The position numbers and the translations under genes were made by a program. Shown one piece after another: positions 28,528-35,838 of a DNA stretch of 64,000 bases; positions within the stretch are counted from its first letter, which is position 1, and the number at the start of each line of letters is the position of its first letter. Origin of the DNA: Mayfieldus profundus. Lineage in GTDB: Bacteria; Actinomycetota; Thermoleophilia; Solirubrobacterales; 70-9. Where the stretch lies: assembly GCA_038040325.1 (NCBI GenBank), contig JBBPIM010000003.1, positions 62,001 through 126,000 of the forward strand, in the 5' to 3' direction. Under the pieces are notes generated by a model. The model had not been told where the DNA came from and ran no database searches. It saw only the letters and a program-made list of their open reading frames with translations.

Positions 28528-28614
28528 GGAGAGGTGTCCGAGTGGCTTAAGGAGCGCGCTTGGAAAGCGCGTGGGCGGGTTACCGCCTCGTGGGTTCGAA
28601 TCCCACCCTCTCCG
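28528..28614 (+). tRNA. tRNA-Ser (anticodon GGA)
   Basis: The acceptor strands GGAGAGG (28528-28534) and CCTCTCC (28607-28613) pair exactly. The T-arm GTGGGTTCGAATCCCAC, anticodon loop CTTGGAAA and a long variable arm identify a class II tRNA-Ser reading UCC (and UCU). The discriminator is G. It is 28 bp upstream of a second tRNA-Ser. Confidence 0.96.
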
Positions 28615-28642
28615 CTCCCGCTAGCCTTTTCCCGACTTCCCC

Positions 28643-28731
28643 GGAGGGGTGCCGGAGTGGTTGAACGGGGCGGTCTCGAAAACCGTTAAGGGCCGTTTGG
28701 TCCTTCGTGGGTTCGAATCCCACCCCCTCCG
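28643..28731 (+). tRNA. tRNA-Ser (anticodon CGA)
   Basis: Acceptor strands GGAGGGG and CCCCTCC pair exactly (28643-28649 with 28724-28730). The anticodon loop TCTCGAAA gives CGA (reads UCG), with a long variable arm and a perfect T-arm. The 3' half from the anticodon stem onward is duplicated at 35676-35749, so this gene is the probable integration target of the downstream island and remains intact. Confidence 0.96.
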
Positions 28732-28744
28732 CTTTGTGGAGCCA
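28671..28744 (+). repeat. attL-like direct repeat (3' half of tRNA-Ser CGA)
   Basis: These 74 bases match 35676-35749 with four mismatches (28695, 28698, 28736, 28738). The match starts in the anticodon stem and runs a few bases past the tRNA end, the usual extent of an attachment site for tRNA-targeting tyrosine integrases. Confidence 0.75.
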
Positions 28745-28753
28745 AGACCGCAG

Positions 28754-28772
28754 GTGGTGTCCACGTCACCAC
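28754..28772 (-). terminator. Weak stem-loop downstream of the island operon
   Basis: GTGGTG pairs with CACCAC around a seven-base loop, 25 bp past the last stop codon of the minus-strand operon. There is no T-run, so termination here is only possible. Confidence 0.25.
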
Positions 28773-28797
28773 TGCCGACGCTTGGCGCCGAACCACT

Positions 28798-29748
28798 TCA
28801 ATTGCCGCGAACGATGTCCATGGGCTCCTCTCCGCGGCAGACCCGCTGCATGTTCTCCAGCATCATGGCCACCATCCTGTTCATCGCCTCGCGGGTCTGG
28901 CCGGCGGTGTGGGGGGTGAGCAGGGCGTTCCGGCAACGGCGCAAGGGATGCGAAGGGTCCAGAGGCTCGTCAGAGAAGACGTCCAGGGCGGCCCCTGCGA
29001 TCGTTCCTCTCTGAAGTGCGTCGGCGAGCGCAGCCTCATCGACCAGCGCGCCGCGGGCGGTGTTTATGAGCAGGGCGCTTCTCTTCATCGTCGCGATCTC
29101 CTCCCGTCCGATCAGACCCTGGGTCTCGGTGGTCAGAGGGATGTGGAGCGAGACGAGGTCGGAATCGCGCAGCAGCCGCTCGAGCGATGCCGGTTCGAGT
29201 TCCAGATCGGTTCCGGCGCTTTCGCGCAGGTCGTAGTAGCAGACGCGCGCGTCGAATGCCTTGAGTCGCGCCGCCACCGCGCCGCCGATCGCCCCTAGTC
29301 CCACCAGTCCCACGATCTTGCCCTGCAGGTCGAAGATCCCGCTCCCGACGACTTCCCGCACGGGCCAGCGCCCGGCCTTCATCAGCAGCGTCGATTCGAA
29401 GACCCGCCGGAGCAGAGCGAGGATGAGCATGAGCGTGTGCTCGGCCACCGTGGCGGCGTTGAAATCGGGCATGCTGCAGACCGGTACGCCGCGGCGCGAC
29501 GCGGCGTCCACATCGATGTTGTTGTGCCCGCGGCCAAGTCGCTGGACGAGCTTGAGCCGGGCCGCGCGGTCGAGGATCTCCTCGCCGACCGGCTCGAGCC
29601 CCACGGCGAGGAAGTCGGCGTCCTCGACTTTTTTGAGGTCGTCTTCGGTGTAGCGCCCATCCGCACCCGAGCTGATCACCGCGCTCTCCCAGCCCTCCGG
29701 CGTGCTGCTCGCGATCCCCGGGTTCTGGAGGAGATAGACGATCTTCAC
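28798..29748 (-). CDS. D-isomer-specific 2-hydroxyacid dehydrogenase
   Basis: This 316-aa NAD(P)-dependent enzyme of the phosphoglycerate dehydrogenase/lactate dehydrogenase fold has GLGAIG at 150-155 for cofactor binding and the full catalytic set Arg232 (INTARGALVDE), Glu261 (FSDEPLDP) and His280 (TPHTAG). It reduces a 2-keto acid or oxidises a 2-hydroxy acid; the substrate is not evident and there is no ACT domain, so serine biosynthesis is not implied. It is the last gene of the island operon. Its GTG overlaps the nucleotidyltransferase stop (GTGA), so it is expressed together with the sugar-transfer genes. Confidence 0.9.
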   Translation of the reverse strand: MKIVYLLQNPGIASSTPEGWESAVISSGADGRYTEDDLKKVEDADFLAVGLEPVGEEILDRAARLKLVQRLGRGHNNIDVDAASRRGVPVCSMPDFNAATVAEHTLMLILALLRRVFESTLLMKAGRWPVREVVGSGIFDLQGKIVGLVGLGAIGGAVAARLKAFDARVCYYDLRESAGTDLELEPASLERLLRDSDLVSLHIPLTTETQGLIGREEIATMKRSALLINTARGALVDEAALADALQRGTIAGAALDVFSDEPLDPSHPLRRCRNALLTPHTAGQTREAMNRMVAMMLENMQRVCRGEEPMDIVRGN

Positions 29749-31106
29749 GACGAGGCTGCCCGCTTACCCGATGCCATCCGAGGCCGGGCGGCCAGTCGCG
29801 CGAGGGGATGCAGCGCTCGCTCCGCGCACCGTGCGAGATAGCCGGCCACCGCCCGGCCCACGGCACTCGCAACGTGCCGGGAATAGGCCGGGAGGAGGCC
29901 CGCCTGGCAGCGGCTCCCGCGCAGAATTGACAAGGTCCGCCGATCGGGAAAGGTGAGCTCGACGAAGGCGAGCAGTCGGGCAAGCCACATGAGCCGCGCC
30001 TCGGAGCCGCGTATCCAGATCGATCCCGCCAGTCTCTTGCCGATGCTCGCCGATCCCTGATGCTGGGCTTGGTGAGCGACGCCGTCGAAGATCCAGCCAC
30101 GCAGGCGGTGTCGCGGGCGGCTGCGCAGCTGCTCGAGGACGTCGGGCGGCGCTGCCGGGCCCAGGAGGCTGTTTGCCAACGAGAGGCTCACGTAGACGGC
30201 CTCCTGAAGCTCGCTCTCTCGAGCCCGCTCGACGAGGAGGCTCCAGTCGATCCGCTCCGCATACTGCCGGATCACCTCTGATATGTCGGTGAACCGGATC
30301 AACCGGTTGTTTGTCCACGGTGCGAACAGGAGGTCGGCGGCACGCATGTGGTCAAGCCCGACTCGATTGAAGTAGCCCTGATTGTCTGCCTGGGCGCAGA
30401 GGTACAGGACGAGGTCCACGGGCGAAAGCGCCATTGCCTCCGCACCGCAGACCCTCGCGGGCTCTGCCCTTGCCCACAGACCGGCGGGCGAGAAGCGATG
30501 GGCGCGGGGCCAGTTGATGAGGTCACACCGCACCAAGACGCTCACAGCTATGTCGCGGGAGGCGGTGAAGACCCACTGCGGACAGGTCCACCGGTAGACG
30601 CCCTCGACCAGAGCCATCGGCTCGCGCACATAACCGAGCTCGCGCAACTGGCTAGTCGATTGCTGCACCTTCCCGGAGGGAATCAGGAAATCGAGATCGA
30701 TCAGGGGCCGCAGAGCGAAGTGCCCGTAGGCGAGCTCGAGCAGCGCGATTCCTTTCGCGACGATCACCTCGATGCCGGCTGCGCGGAAGGTCTCAATGAG
30801 CACCCGGCCCTCGCGCGCGAAGCGATCGTTTTGGTAGGCGGTGCGGTGGTAGAGCGCGAGCAGCTGTCGCCTGGCGCCTCTGGGGAGGTCGCCGTAAGCC
30901 CTGCGGCCTCGCAGATGGTTATGCAGCAGCGGGGCGACGCTGTGCAGGCGTGCGTGCCAGACGAGCGCGTCCCACTCAAGCTGCTGCCCCAGAAGCTCGT
31001 CCACGCGATAGGCCTCAGGGTCGGAAAATGTGGTGCGGGCGCACAGCAGGAGGAGCTCGCGCTCCTGAGTGCCCAGGCGCGGAACCTCTGCTAAGTGATC
31101 ACTCAT
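29745..31106 (-). CDS. Nucleotidyltransferase-family protein (PF14907/NTP_transf_5-like)
   Basis: This 453-aa protein has the family core IVAKGIALLELAYG near residues 115-128 followed by Arg133 and IDLDFLI with acidic Asp137 and Asp139, the arrangement of the pol-beta-like nucleotidyltransferases grouped as uncharacterised PF14907. Members recur beside PqqD-like proteins in lasso-peptide and related RiPP clusters; the pseudomycoidin-cluster homologue (PsmN) is reported to decorate the phosphorylated peptide with hexoses. Here it is coupled by ATGA to the upstream glycosyltransferase and by GTGA to the downstream dehydrogenase. The specific substrate is unknown. Confidence 0.75.
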   Translation of the reverse strand: MSDHLAEVPRLGTQERELLLLCARTTFSDPEAYRVDELLGQQLEWDALVWHARLHSVAPLLHNHLRGRRAYGDLPRGARRQLLALYHRTAYQNDRFAREGRVLIETFRAAGIEVIVAKGIALLELAYGHFALRPLIDLDFLIPSGKVQQSTSQLRELGYVREPMALVEGVYRWTCPQWVFTASRDIAVSVLVRCDLINWPRAHRFSPAGLWARAEPARVCGAEAMALSPVDLVLYLCAQADNQGYFNRVGLDHMRAADLLFAPWTNNRLIRFTDISEVIRQYAERIDWSLLVERARESELQEAVYVSLSLANSLLGPAAPPDVLEQLRSRPRHRLRGWIFDGVAHQAQHQGSASIGKRLAGSIWIRGSEARLMWLARLLAFVELTFPDRRTLSILRGSRCQAGLLPAYSRHVASAVGRAVAGYLARCAERALHPLARLAARPRMASGKRAASS

Positions 31107-32041
31107 GCTTCCCGCCGCCGATACCCCTGCCGAGCCCTGGCGAATGTGAGCCTCAACCCGAGCGTCCCCGACACGAACCCGACCCTCTGCGCGAGCTTCC
31201 GGACGAAGTCCACGTAGGCGTCAGAGAGCCGTGCGCGTCCCTCGCGATTCTTCACCACGCTCGATCCCGCTGTCTTCACCAGCCCCCAGGCGCCGCATCC
31301 GAGGTCTCTCCACGCCCCGAGCTCGTCACGCCACCCCCACTCCAGGTACCGGCTGTACCTCTGGCACATGAGCGCGCGCCCACGGCCGCCTCGCATCTGT
31401 TGGGTAAAAAGAGCCCCCACCGTCGCGCGATGCCGGTGGAACACGATCGCGGTGCGACAGTAATCGAGGCGATGGCCGGCGCCGAAGAAGCGGAAGCTGA
31501 AGTCGATGTCGTCGCAGCCGATCGCGCTGGGATCGAACGCACCGATCTGGCCGAACACTCCGCGACGAAACGCCGAGTTGCCCAGCAGGAACCACGGCAC
31601 ACGAGCGCGAGCCACCCATTCCTGCCAGTACGGTTTCCTCCGGGCGACGTACCGCTCGGCGGGCGTCCTCGGCGGGTACGCGACGATCTCCCCGACCGCA
31701 GCCGAGGCGTTGTCGTCGCTGAGGGGCCGCACAAGCTCCGCCAGCCAGCGGGTGGTCACCATGCAGTCGGCATCGGTGAAAGCGAGAACCTCTCCCCGGC
31801 TCTCCGCGATGCCTCGGTTGCGCGCGTGCGAGACCCCCCGCCGCCCCTCGCGGACACAGCGCACCGGAAAGCTCTGGACGATCTGCGCGGTGCTGTCGGT
31901 GCAGCCGTTGTCCACCACGATGATCTCGCACCGATCACGCGGGTAATCCATTCTGAGCAGCGAGCTGAGGCAGTCGCCGATCGTTTCTTCGCCGTTGAGG
32001 ACCGGAACAACAACGGATACGAAGGGACCGGCGGACGTCAC
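31103..32041 (-). CDS. GT2-family glycosyltransferase (third of three paralogues)
   Basis: This 312-aa GT-A-fold enzyme has SVVVPVLNGEETI at its N-terminus, VVDNGCTDST in the nucleotide site, the metal-binding FTDADC, and GCDDIDFSFRF in place of the acceptor-side ED motif. It lacks membrane helices, so it acts in the cytoplasm or at the inner membrane face. The GTG start lies four bases after the preceding glycosyltransferase stop, and its own stop overlaps the next ATG. It is clearly paralogous to the next two upstream genes (shared YPPRTxAERY and FHRHRxT segments). Confidence 0.9.
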   Translation of the reverse strand: MTSAGPFVSVVVPVLNGEETIGDCLSSLLRMDYPRDRCEIIVVDNGCTDSTAQIVQSFPVRCVREGRRGVSHARNRGIAESRGEVLAFTDADCMVTTRWLAELVRPLSDDNASAAVGEIVAYPPRTPAERYVARRKPYWQEWVARARVPWFLLGNSAFRRGVFGQIGAFDPSAIGCDDIDFSFRFFGAGHRLDYCRTAIVFHRHRATVGALFTQQMRGGRGRALMCQRYSRYLEWGWRDELGAWRDLGCGAWGLVKTAGSSVVKNREGRARLSDAYVDFVRKLAQRVGFVSGTLGLRLTFARARQGYRRREA

Positions 32042-32045
32042 GCGA

Positions 32046-32963
32046 TCACCGGCCGAGGATCGCTGCCGCGGCGAAGCCGCTTCGCTGCCCGAGCAGGCGA
32101 AGGAAGTCGAAATACCGGAACGCCAGCTCGGCGTCTCGGTCGGCTCCGAGCAGGGAGCGGATGCCGGCCTTCGCCAGGCCGGCCACGCTGGTTTCCAGCT
32201 CCGACGCGGCTCGGACTCTCTCGGCCCAGCTCCAGCGCAGCTCCTGGCTGTACTTGCCGTAGATCAGCGAGAGGCCATAGCCGTATCGGTACTGTTGGAC
32301 GAGGAACTCCCGGGCAGTTGCCCGGTAGCGGTGGAAGACGACGGCTCGCGGCGCATAGCGGATCTTTGCACCGTCCCTTGAGAAGCGCCAGCAGAGGTCG
32401 GCGTCCTCCCATCCGCCTCCGGGGAAGCGCGTGTCGAACAGCCCGACTCGGTCGAAGATCTCTCGGCGGAAGGCCAGGTTGGGAGTCATCGCGAACGGGC
32501 GAAGCGGATGGCTCAAGACCCGCTCCTGGCTGTGGGACCTTCGCCGGGCGGCGTAGAGCTCCGCGTGGGTGCGGGGTGGGTAGGGCACGATTGCCCCGGC
32601 CACAGCGTCGACGTCAGGATCGGCGAAGCCGCTCGCCAATTCCAGCAGCCACTGCTTGCTGACGAGGCAGTCGGGATCGGTGAACGCCACGACGTCGCCA
32701 CGGCTCGCCCGGATCCCGGCGTTGCGGGCGTGGCTGACGCGAGAGCGCGGCTCATCCAGGTTCCGGACCGGGAACCGCTTGACAATCTCGGCCGTCCGGT
32801 CCCGGGAGCCGTTGTCGACGATCAGCAGCTCGTATCGGCCCGCCGGATAGTCGATATCGAGCAGCGAGGCAAGGCAGCGGTCGAGCTCGCCCTCGGCGTC
32901 GGGGGCCGCAACCACGACCGAGACCAGGGGCAGAGCCTGCGCAGTGCCGGGTTCGCCCGTCAC
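32046..32963 (-). CDS. GT2-family glycosyltransferase (second of three paralogues)
   Basis: This 305-aa enzyme has a GT-A fold with SVVVAAPDAEGELD, IVDNGSRDRT, FTDPDC as the DxD equivalent and GGWEDADLCWRF as the acceptor-side ED motif. It shares YPPRTHAELYAARR and VFHRYRAT with its two neighbours, indicating tandem duplication. GTG 32963 overlaps the preceding stop by four bases. It probably adds one sugar of a short glycan; the donor and acceptor are not predictable from sequence. Confidence 0.9.
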   Translation of the reverse strand: MTGEPGTAQALPLVSVVVAAPDAEGELDRCLASLLDIDYPAGRYELLIVDNGSRDRTAEIVKRFPVRNLDEPRSRVSHARNAGIRASRGDVVAFTDPDCLVSKQWLLELASGFADPDVDAVAGAIVPYPPRTHAELYAARRRSHSQERVLSHPLRPFAMTPNLAFRREIFDRVGLFDTRFPGGGWEDADLCWRFSRDGAKIRYAPRAVVFHRYRATAREFLVQQYRYGYGLSLIYGKYSQELRWSWAERVRAASELETSVAGLAKAGIRSLLGADRDAELAFRYFDFLRLLGQRSGFAAAAILGR

Positions 32964-33877
32964 GCGTACAGGTACCCCTGCGAGAAGGCCTGACGAATAA
33001 AGCCCGCCCTCAGGGCCACTTTGCGTAGCAGCTCAAAGCCGGCGAACTCAAGATCGTCCCTGCGCCTTCGCCCGATGAGGTAGCCCACCGTAGTCGCACC
33101 GAGCCCGGAGGCGGTGCGCAGCAGATCGAGGTAGACGCTCACGGTCTGCGGCCACCCCCAGGGGATCTCGTCCCGGTATTTGATGTAGAGAAACGCGTGG
33201 CCCCGCCCATAGCTCCACTGCTGATGCAGGAGGTCACGGACGGTCGTCCGGTGCCGGTGAAAGACCGCTGCCCTCGAGGCCAGGCGGAGTTGCAATCCCG
33301 TGCCTCGGAAGAATCTCGTGCAGAAGTCCGTCGACTCCCCGCCTCGCGGGGAGCGCGGATCCATGAGACCGACGAGATCGAACACCTGGCGCCGGAAGGC
33401 TAGGTTCGCCGTGACGGCAAAGGGGAAGATAGGGCGCCGCAGGTACCGCTCGGGCGAAAGATGCCTGATCCTCGCCGCGTAGCGCTCCGCTGATGTCCGA
33501 GGCGGATAGGGCAGGACCTCGCCCGCCACACCCCCCACTTCCTCAGCATCGAAACAGTTCACGAGCTCTCGCAGCCAGCCAGTGCTCGCCAGGCAATCCG
33601 CGTCGGTGAACGCAATGATCTCCCCGCTACTCGCCTCGATGCCCCGGTTGCGAGCACGGGCGGCTCCGCGCCTCGGGGCTCGCAGGCAGCGCACCGGGAA
33701 GCTCCTGATGATCTCCGCGGTGCGGTCCGTCGAACCGTTGTCCACCACCAGGACCTCCCGCCTATCCGCCGGGTAGTCGTTCCGGAGCACCGACACCAGG
33801 CAATCTCCGAGCGTTCGCTCCCCGTTGAGGACTGGGATCACGACGGAAACGAAGGGGGGCTTGCCTGCCACGCTCAT
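32960..33877 (-). CDS. GT2-family glycosyltransferase (first of three paralogues)
   Basis: This 305-aa enzyme has SVVIPVLNGERTLG, VVDNGSTDRT and the metal motif TDADC at 91-95, with GGESTDFCTRFF at the position of the ED motif (Glu retained). It follows the PqqD-like gene by 33 bp and is coupled to the next glycosyltransferase by a GTGA overlap. The conserved block YPPRTSAERYAARI links it to the two downstream paralogues, while the acceptor regions diverge, consistent with different sugars or positions. Confidence 0.9.
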   Translation of the reverse strand: MSVAGKPPFVSVVIPVLNGERTLGDCLVSVLRNDYPADRREVLVVDNGSTDRTAEIIRSFPVRCLRAPRRGAARARNRGIEASSGEIIAFTDADCLASTGWLRELVNCFDAEEVGGVAGEVLPYPPRTSAERYAARIRHLSPERYLRRPIFPFAVTANLAFRRQVFDLVGLMDPRSPRGGESTDFCTRFFRGTGLQLRLASRAAVFHRHRTTVRDLLHQQWSYGRGHAFLYIKYRDEIPWGWPQTVSVYLDLLRTASGLGATTVGYLIGRRRRDDLEFAGFELLRKVALRAGFIRQAFSQGYLYA

Positions 33878-33910
33878 CGCCGGGCCCTGCTGGCGCCCTG
33901 GGGGCCCCGG

Positions 33911-34333
33911 CTACTCGGCGAGAGGAAGCTGAGGATCGAAGGGCGAGGCGGAGACCTCGTGGAGGGGTTCATCGTGCTTCACGAGCTCCGGCTCGAGGAA
34001 CGGCCGCCCTGTCGCCCCACTGTGCCCTGACGGTGCTTCTCCGCCCGATCTTGCCTCGGTCCGGGCTTGATCAGAAGCGACCACGAGCCGCTCCTGCTCA
34101 AGCTCTCGCAGGAATGCGGAGACGGAGGTCCGCGCCCGCTCCTCATCAACATCGAAGGCGTGCGTGAGAAGCCGGGCTAGCTCATCCGGTCCCGTGGCTG
34201 ACTCGAGAAGCGACCAGATCTCAAGCCCCTCCTGGTTGAGGCTGTAGTAGAGCCTGGTCTCCATGTTCAGGAGGACTGCCCCATCCTCCAGCTCGGTGGA
34301 GACAACTTCTGGGCTGCGAGCAAGCCATGCCAT
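33911..34333 (-). CDS. PqqD-like (RRE) protein with a leader-peptide-like C-terminal tail
   Basis: This 140-aa protein is the first gene of the island operon, with a strong GGAGGAGG ribosome binding site before ATG 34333. Residues 6-87 have the PqqD pattern (VVSTELEDGAVLLNMET, YYSLNQEGLEIWSLLE, DELARLL, VSAFLRELEQERLV), the winged-helix RiPP recognition element that binds precursor leaders. A low-complexity linker (88-110) is followed by PFLEPELVKHDEPL, which resembles the YxxPxLxxxG leader motif of lasso-peptide precursors (Phe for Tyr, Asp for Gly), and a short end SPFDPQLPLAE. The domain call is confident; reading the tail as a built-in leader or substrate is inference. Confidence 0.8.
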   Translation of the reverse strand: MAWLARSPEVVSTELEDGAVLLNMETRLYYSLNQEGLEIWSLLESATGPDELARLLTHAFDVDEERARTSVSAFLRELEQERLVVASDQARTEARSGGEAPSGHSGATGRPFLEPELVKHDEPLHEVSASPFDPQLPLAE

Positions 34334-34423
34334 CGATCCTCCTCCTCGCTTCGCGGATTCCTGTCCCGGAAACAGCCGGCCAACTCCCCGGCGGACCCTA
34401 TACGAGCTTTGGGGAAACCTCAA

Positions 34424-34591
34424 GTGGCGAATGCGCCATTAGCCGCCCGCGTCGACGTCGCTCGCCACCAACACGCGGGCACTCGCCTGCGTCTCGAGAG
34501 CGTCTGGGCTGATCTAGGCATTGCGACGCCAGATGATTTGGAAGCCACCCACGCCGAGAAGGGTGATTGCATACCGGCGTGGCCCCACTAA
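34424..34591 (+). CDS. Possible 55-aa peptide gene upstream of the divergent glycosyltransferase
   Basis: A short plus-strand frame from GTG 34424 (or TTG 34409) runs to TAA 34589-34591, overlapping the next gene by 13 bases. It is mostly hydrophilic and ends in EKGDCIPAWPH. No ribosome binding site is convincing and no family is recognised. Its position between a PqqD-like gene and a glycosyltransferase makes it worth testing as a precursor peptide, but it may simply be leader DNA. Confidence 0.2.
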   Translation: MANAPLAARVDVARHQHAGTRLRLESVWADLGIATPDDLEATHAEKGDCIPAWPH

Positions 34592-35568
34592 GCGACATTA
34601 CCGCGGTGGTGCTCACCATCGGGGAGGGGACGACCGATCGAGCGATTGCGAGCGTGCGCCGGCAGACGCTCCCTCCCAGGGAGGTCCTGGTCATAGAAGG
34701 AGTGACGCCCTTTCATCGAGCCCTCAATCTCGCCGCCTCGAGGGTCCCCACCCCGTTCTTCATGCAGGTGGACGCCGATATGGCTCTCGACGAGGATTGC
34801 CTGGAGAGCCTGAGGGCGCACATGAGGCCGGGGGTCGGAGCGACCGTAGGACCACTTCGCGATCCGCTCATGGGCAACGTCGCCGGGATCAAGCTCTTCA
34901 GCCGCGCGTGCTTCGATCACGCAGAGGTCCCAAACTCAATCTCGCCCGACACGGATTTCCTCGCCCGGATCGAGCGACACGACTGGCTGACCCTCCATGT
35001 GCTCAAGCAGCGGGGAGCGCGCAGTCAGTCCCATACCTTCGGCGAGCACCGGCCCGACTTTACCCCCGACTACCTCTACGCGACTTACTACCTCCTCGGG
35101 ACCCGATATCGCTACCTACGCGAGATCCAAGGGCTGATGTGGCGCCTCGAGCGGTTGCGGAGGACCCGGCATTCCTTGGCGGTGATCGGCATGATCGGCA
35201 TGGGACACGGGCTCTTTTTCCGCCGCGAGGACGATGTCCCGAAGTCCCACGCACCGAGGCAAGGATTGGAGTTCCTCGAGCGGTTTCTCAGGACGCGCGG
35301 CGAGTATCCGGATGCACACCGGGAGGCCGGGTCGTGTCTGGCCCTTCCCCCCGATGACATGCTCAAGCGATCTTATGAGCTGGGGGTGGCGCTGCGGCGT
35401 GCCTCAGCCTATCCGGCATTACAGCGCTGTATCCGCATCCTGGGCGAAGCCAAAAGCAACACCTCCTGGGTGGCCGAGGTGGGGCTGTATCACGGACTGC
35501 TGTCCCAAAGTGGACCGGATACGGTGCCTGAGACCGACCGTGAGATCGTTTCCGAGCTCCTTCGGTGA
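34579..35568 (+). CDS. Glycosyltransferase-like protein (GT-A fold)
   Basis: This 329-aa protein starts at GTG 34579 (TTG 34567 is possible). The N-terminus ITAVVLTIGEGTTDRAIASV and FFMQVDADMAL carry the GT-A nucleotide and metal-binding features; no membrane helix is apparent. It is more distant from the three minus-strand glycosyltransferases than they are from each other. It is divergent from the PqqD operon and is the last gene before the downstream repeat, so it belongs to the island. Donor and acceptor unknown. Confidence 0.75.
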   Translation: MAPLSDITAVVLTIGEGTTDRAIASVRRQTLPPREVLVIEGVTPFHRALNLAASRVPTPFFMQVDADMALDEDCLESLRAHMRPGVGATVGPLRDPLMGNVAGIKLFSRACFDHAEVPNSISPDTDFLARIERHDWLTLHVLKQRGARSQSHTFGEHRPDFTPDYLYATYYLLGTRYRYLREIQGLMWRLERLRRTRHSLAVIGMIGMGHGLFFRREDDVPKSHAPRQGLEFLERFLRTRGEYPDAHREAGSCLALPPDDMLKRSYELGVALRRASAYPALQRCIRILGEAKSNTSWVAEVGLYHGLLSQSGPDTVPETDREIVSELLR

Positions 35569-35675
35569 AATGAGCCCTGGGAGGCGGCCCTGGATTTCGT
35601 TCCGGTTTCAATCCCCCTGGCATTCCCCCGGACCTGCTACTTGGCTGTAGGGGCCGGATTGAGGGACCTCCTCGC

Positions 35676-35749
35676 CGGTCTCGAAAACCGTTAAGGGCCT
35701 TTGGGTCCTTCGTGGGTTCGAATCCCACCCCCTCCGCTTTATAGAGCCA
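35676..35749 (+). repeat. attR-like direct repeat; displaced 3' half of tRNA-Ser(CGA)
   Basis: This copy repeats 28671-28744 with four mismatches, two of them in the variable arm. It contains the 3' anticodon stem, variable arm, T-arm and acceptor end (to 35737) but no paired 5' half, so it is not a functional tRNA. Only a weak, gapped resemblance to the tRNA 5' half is seen just upstream. Confidence 0.75.
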
Positions 35750-35838
35750 GATTCGGCATGTCCACCCCGGTGGTGCCGGAGCTGCAGTTCTGGGTTCAGA
35801 CAGCGGAGGGTTCGTCCCGTCAGAAGCGAGCGGCGCGT

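Larger units (their letters stand above)
28671..35749. mobile_element. Putative 7-kb tRNA-Ser-inserted genomic island (no integrase)
   Basis: The interval is bounded by a 74-base direct repeat that includes the 3' half of tRNA-Ser(CGA). It carries seven protein genes: a PqqD-like protein, four glycosyltransferases, a nucleotidyltransferase and a D-2-hydroxyacid dehydrogenase. Two 60-base lines counted by eye gave about 60% GC inside (34681-34740) against about 72% in gnd. No integrase, excisionase or transposase is present, so the island is either a fossil or was mobilised in trans. The alternative is a local tRNA duplication that decayed. Confidence 0.6.

Noticed and set aside
35676..35737. 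Third tRNA-Ser gene
   Set aside because: Only the 3' half is intact; no 5' acceptor strand or D-arm pairs with it.
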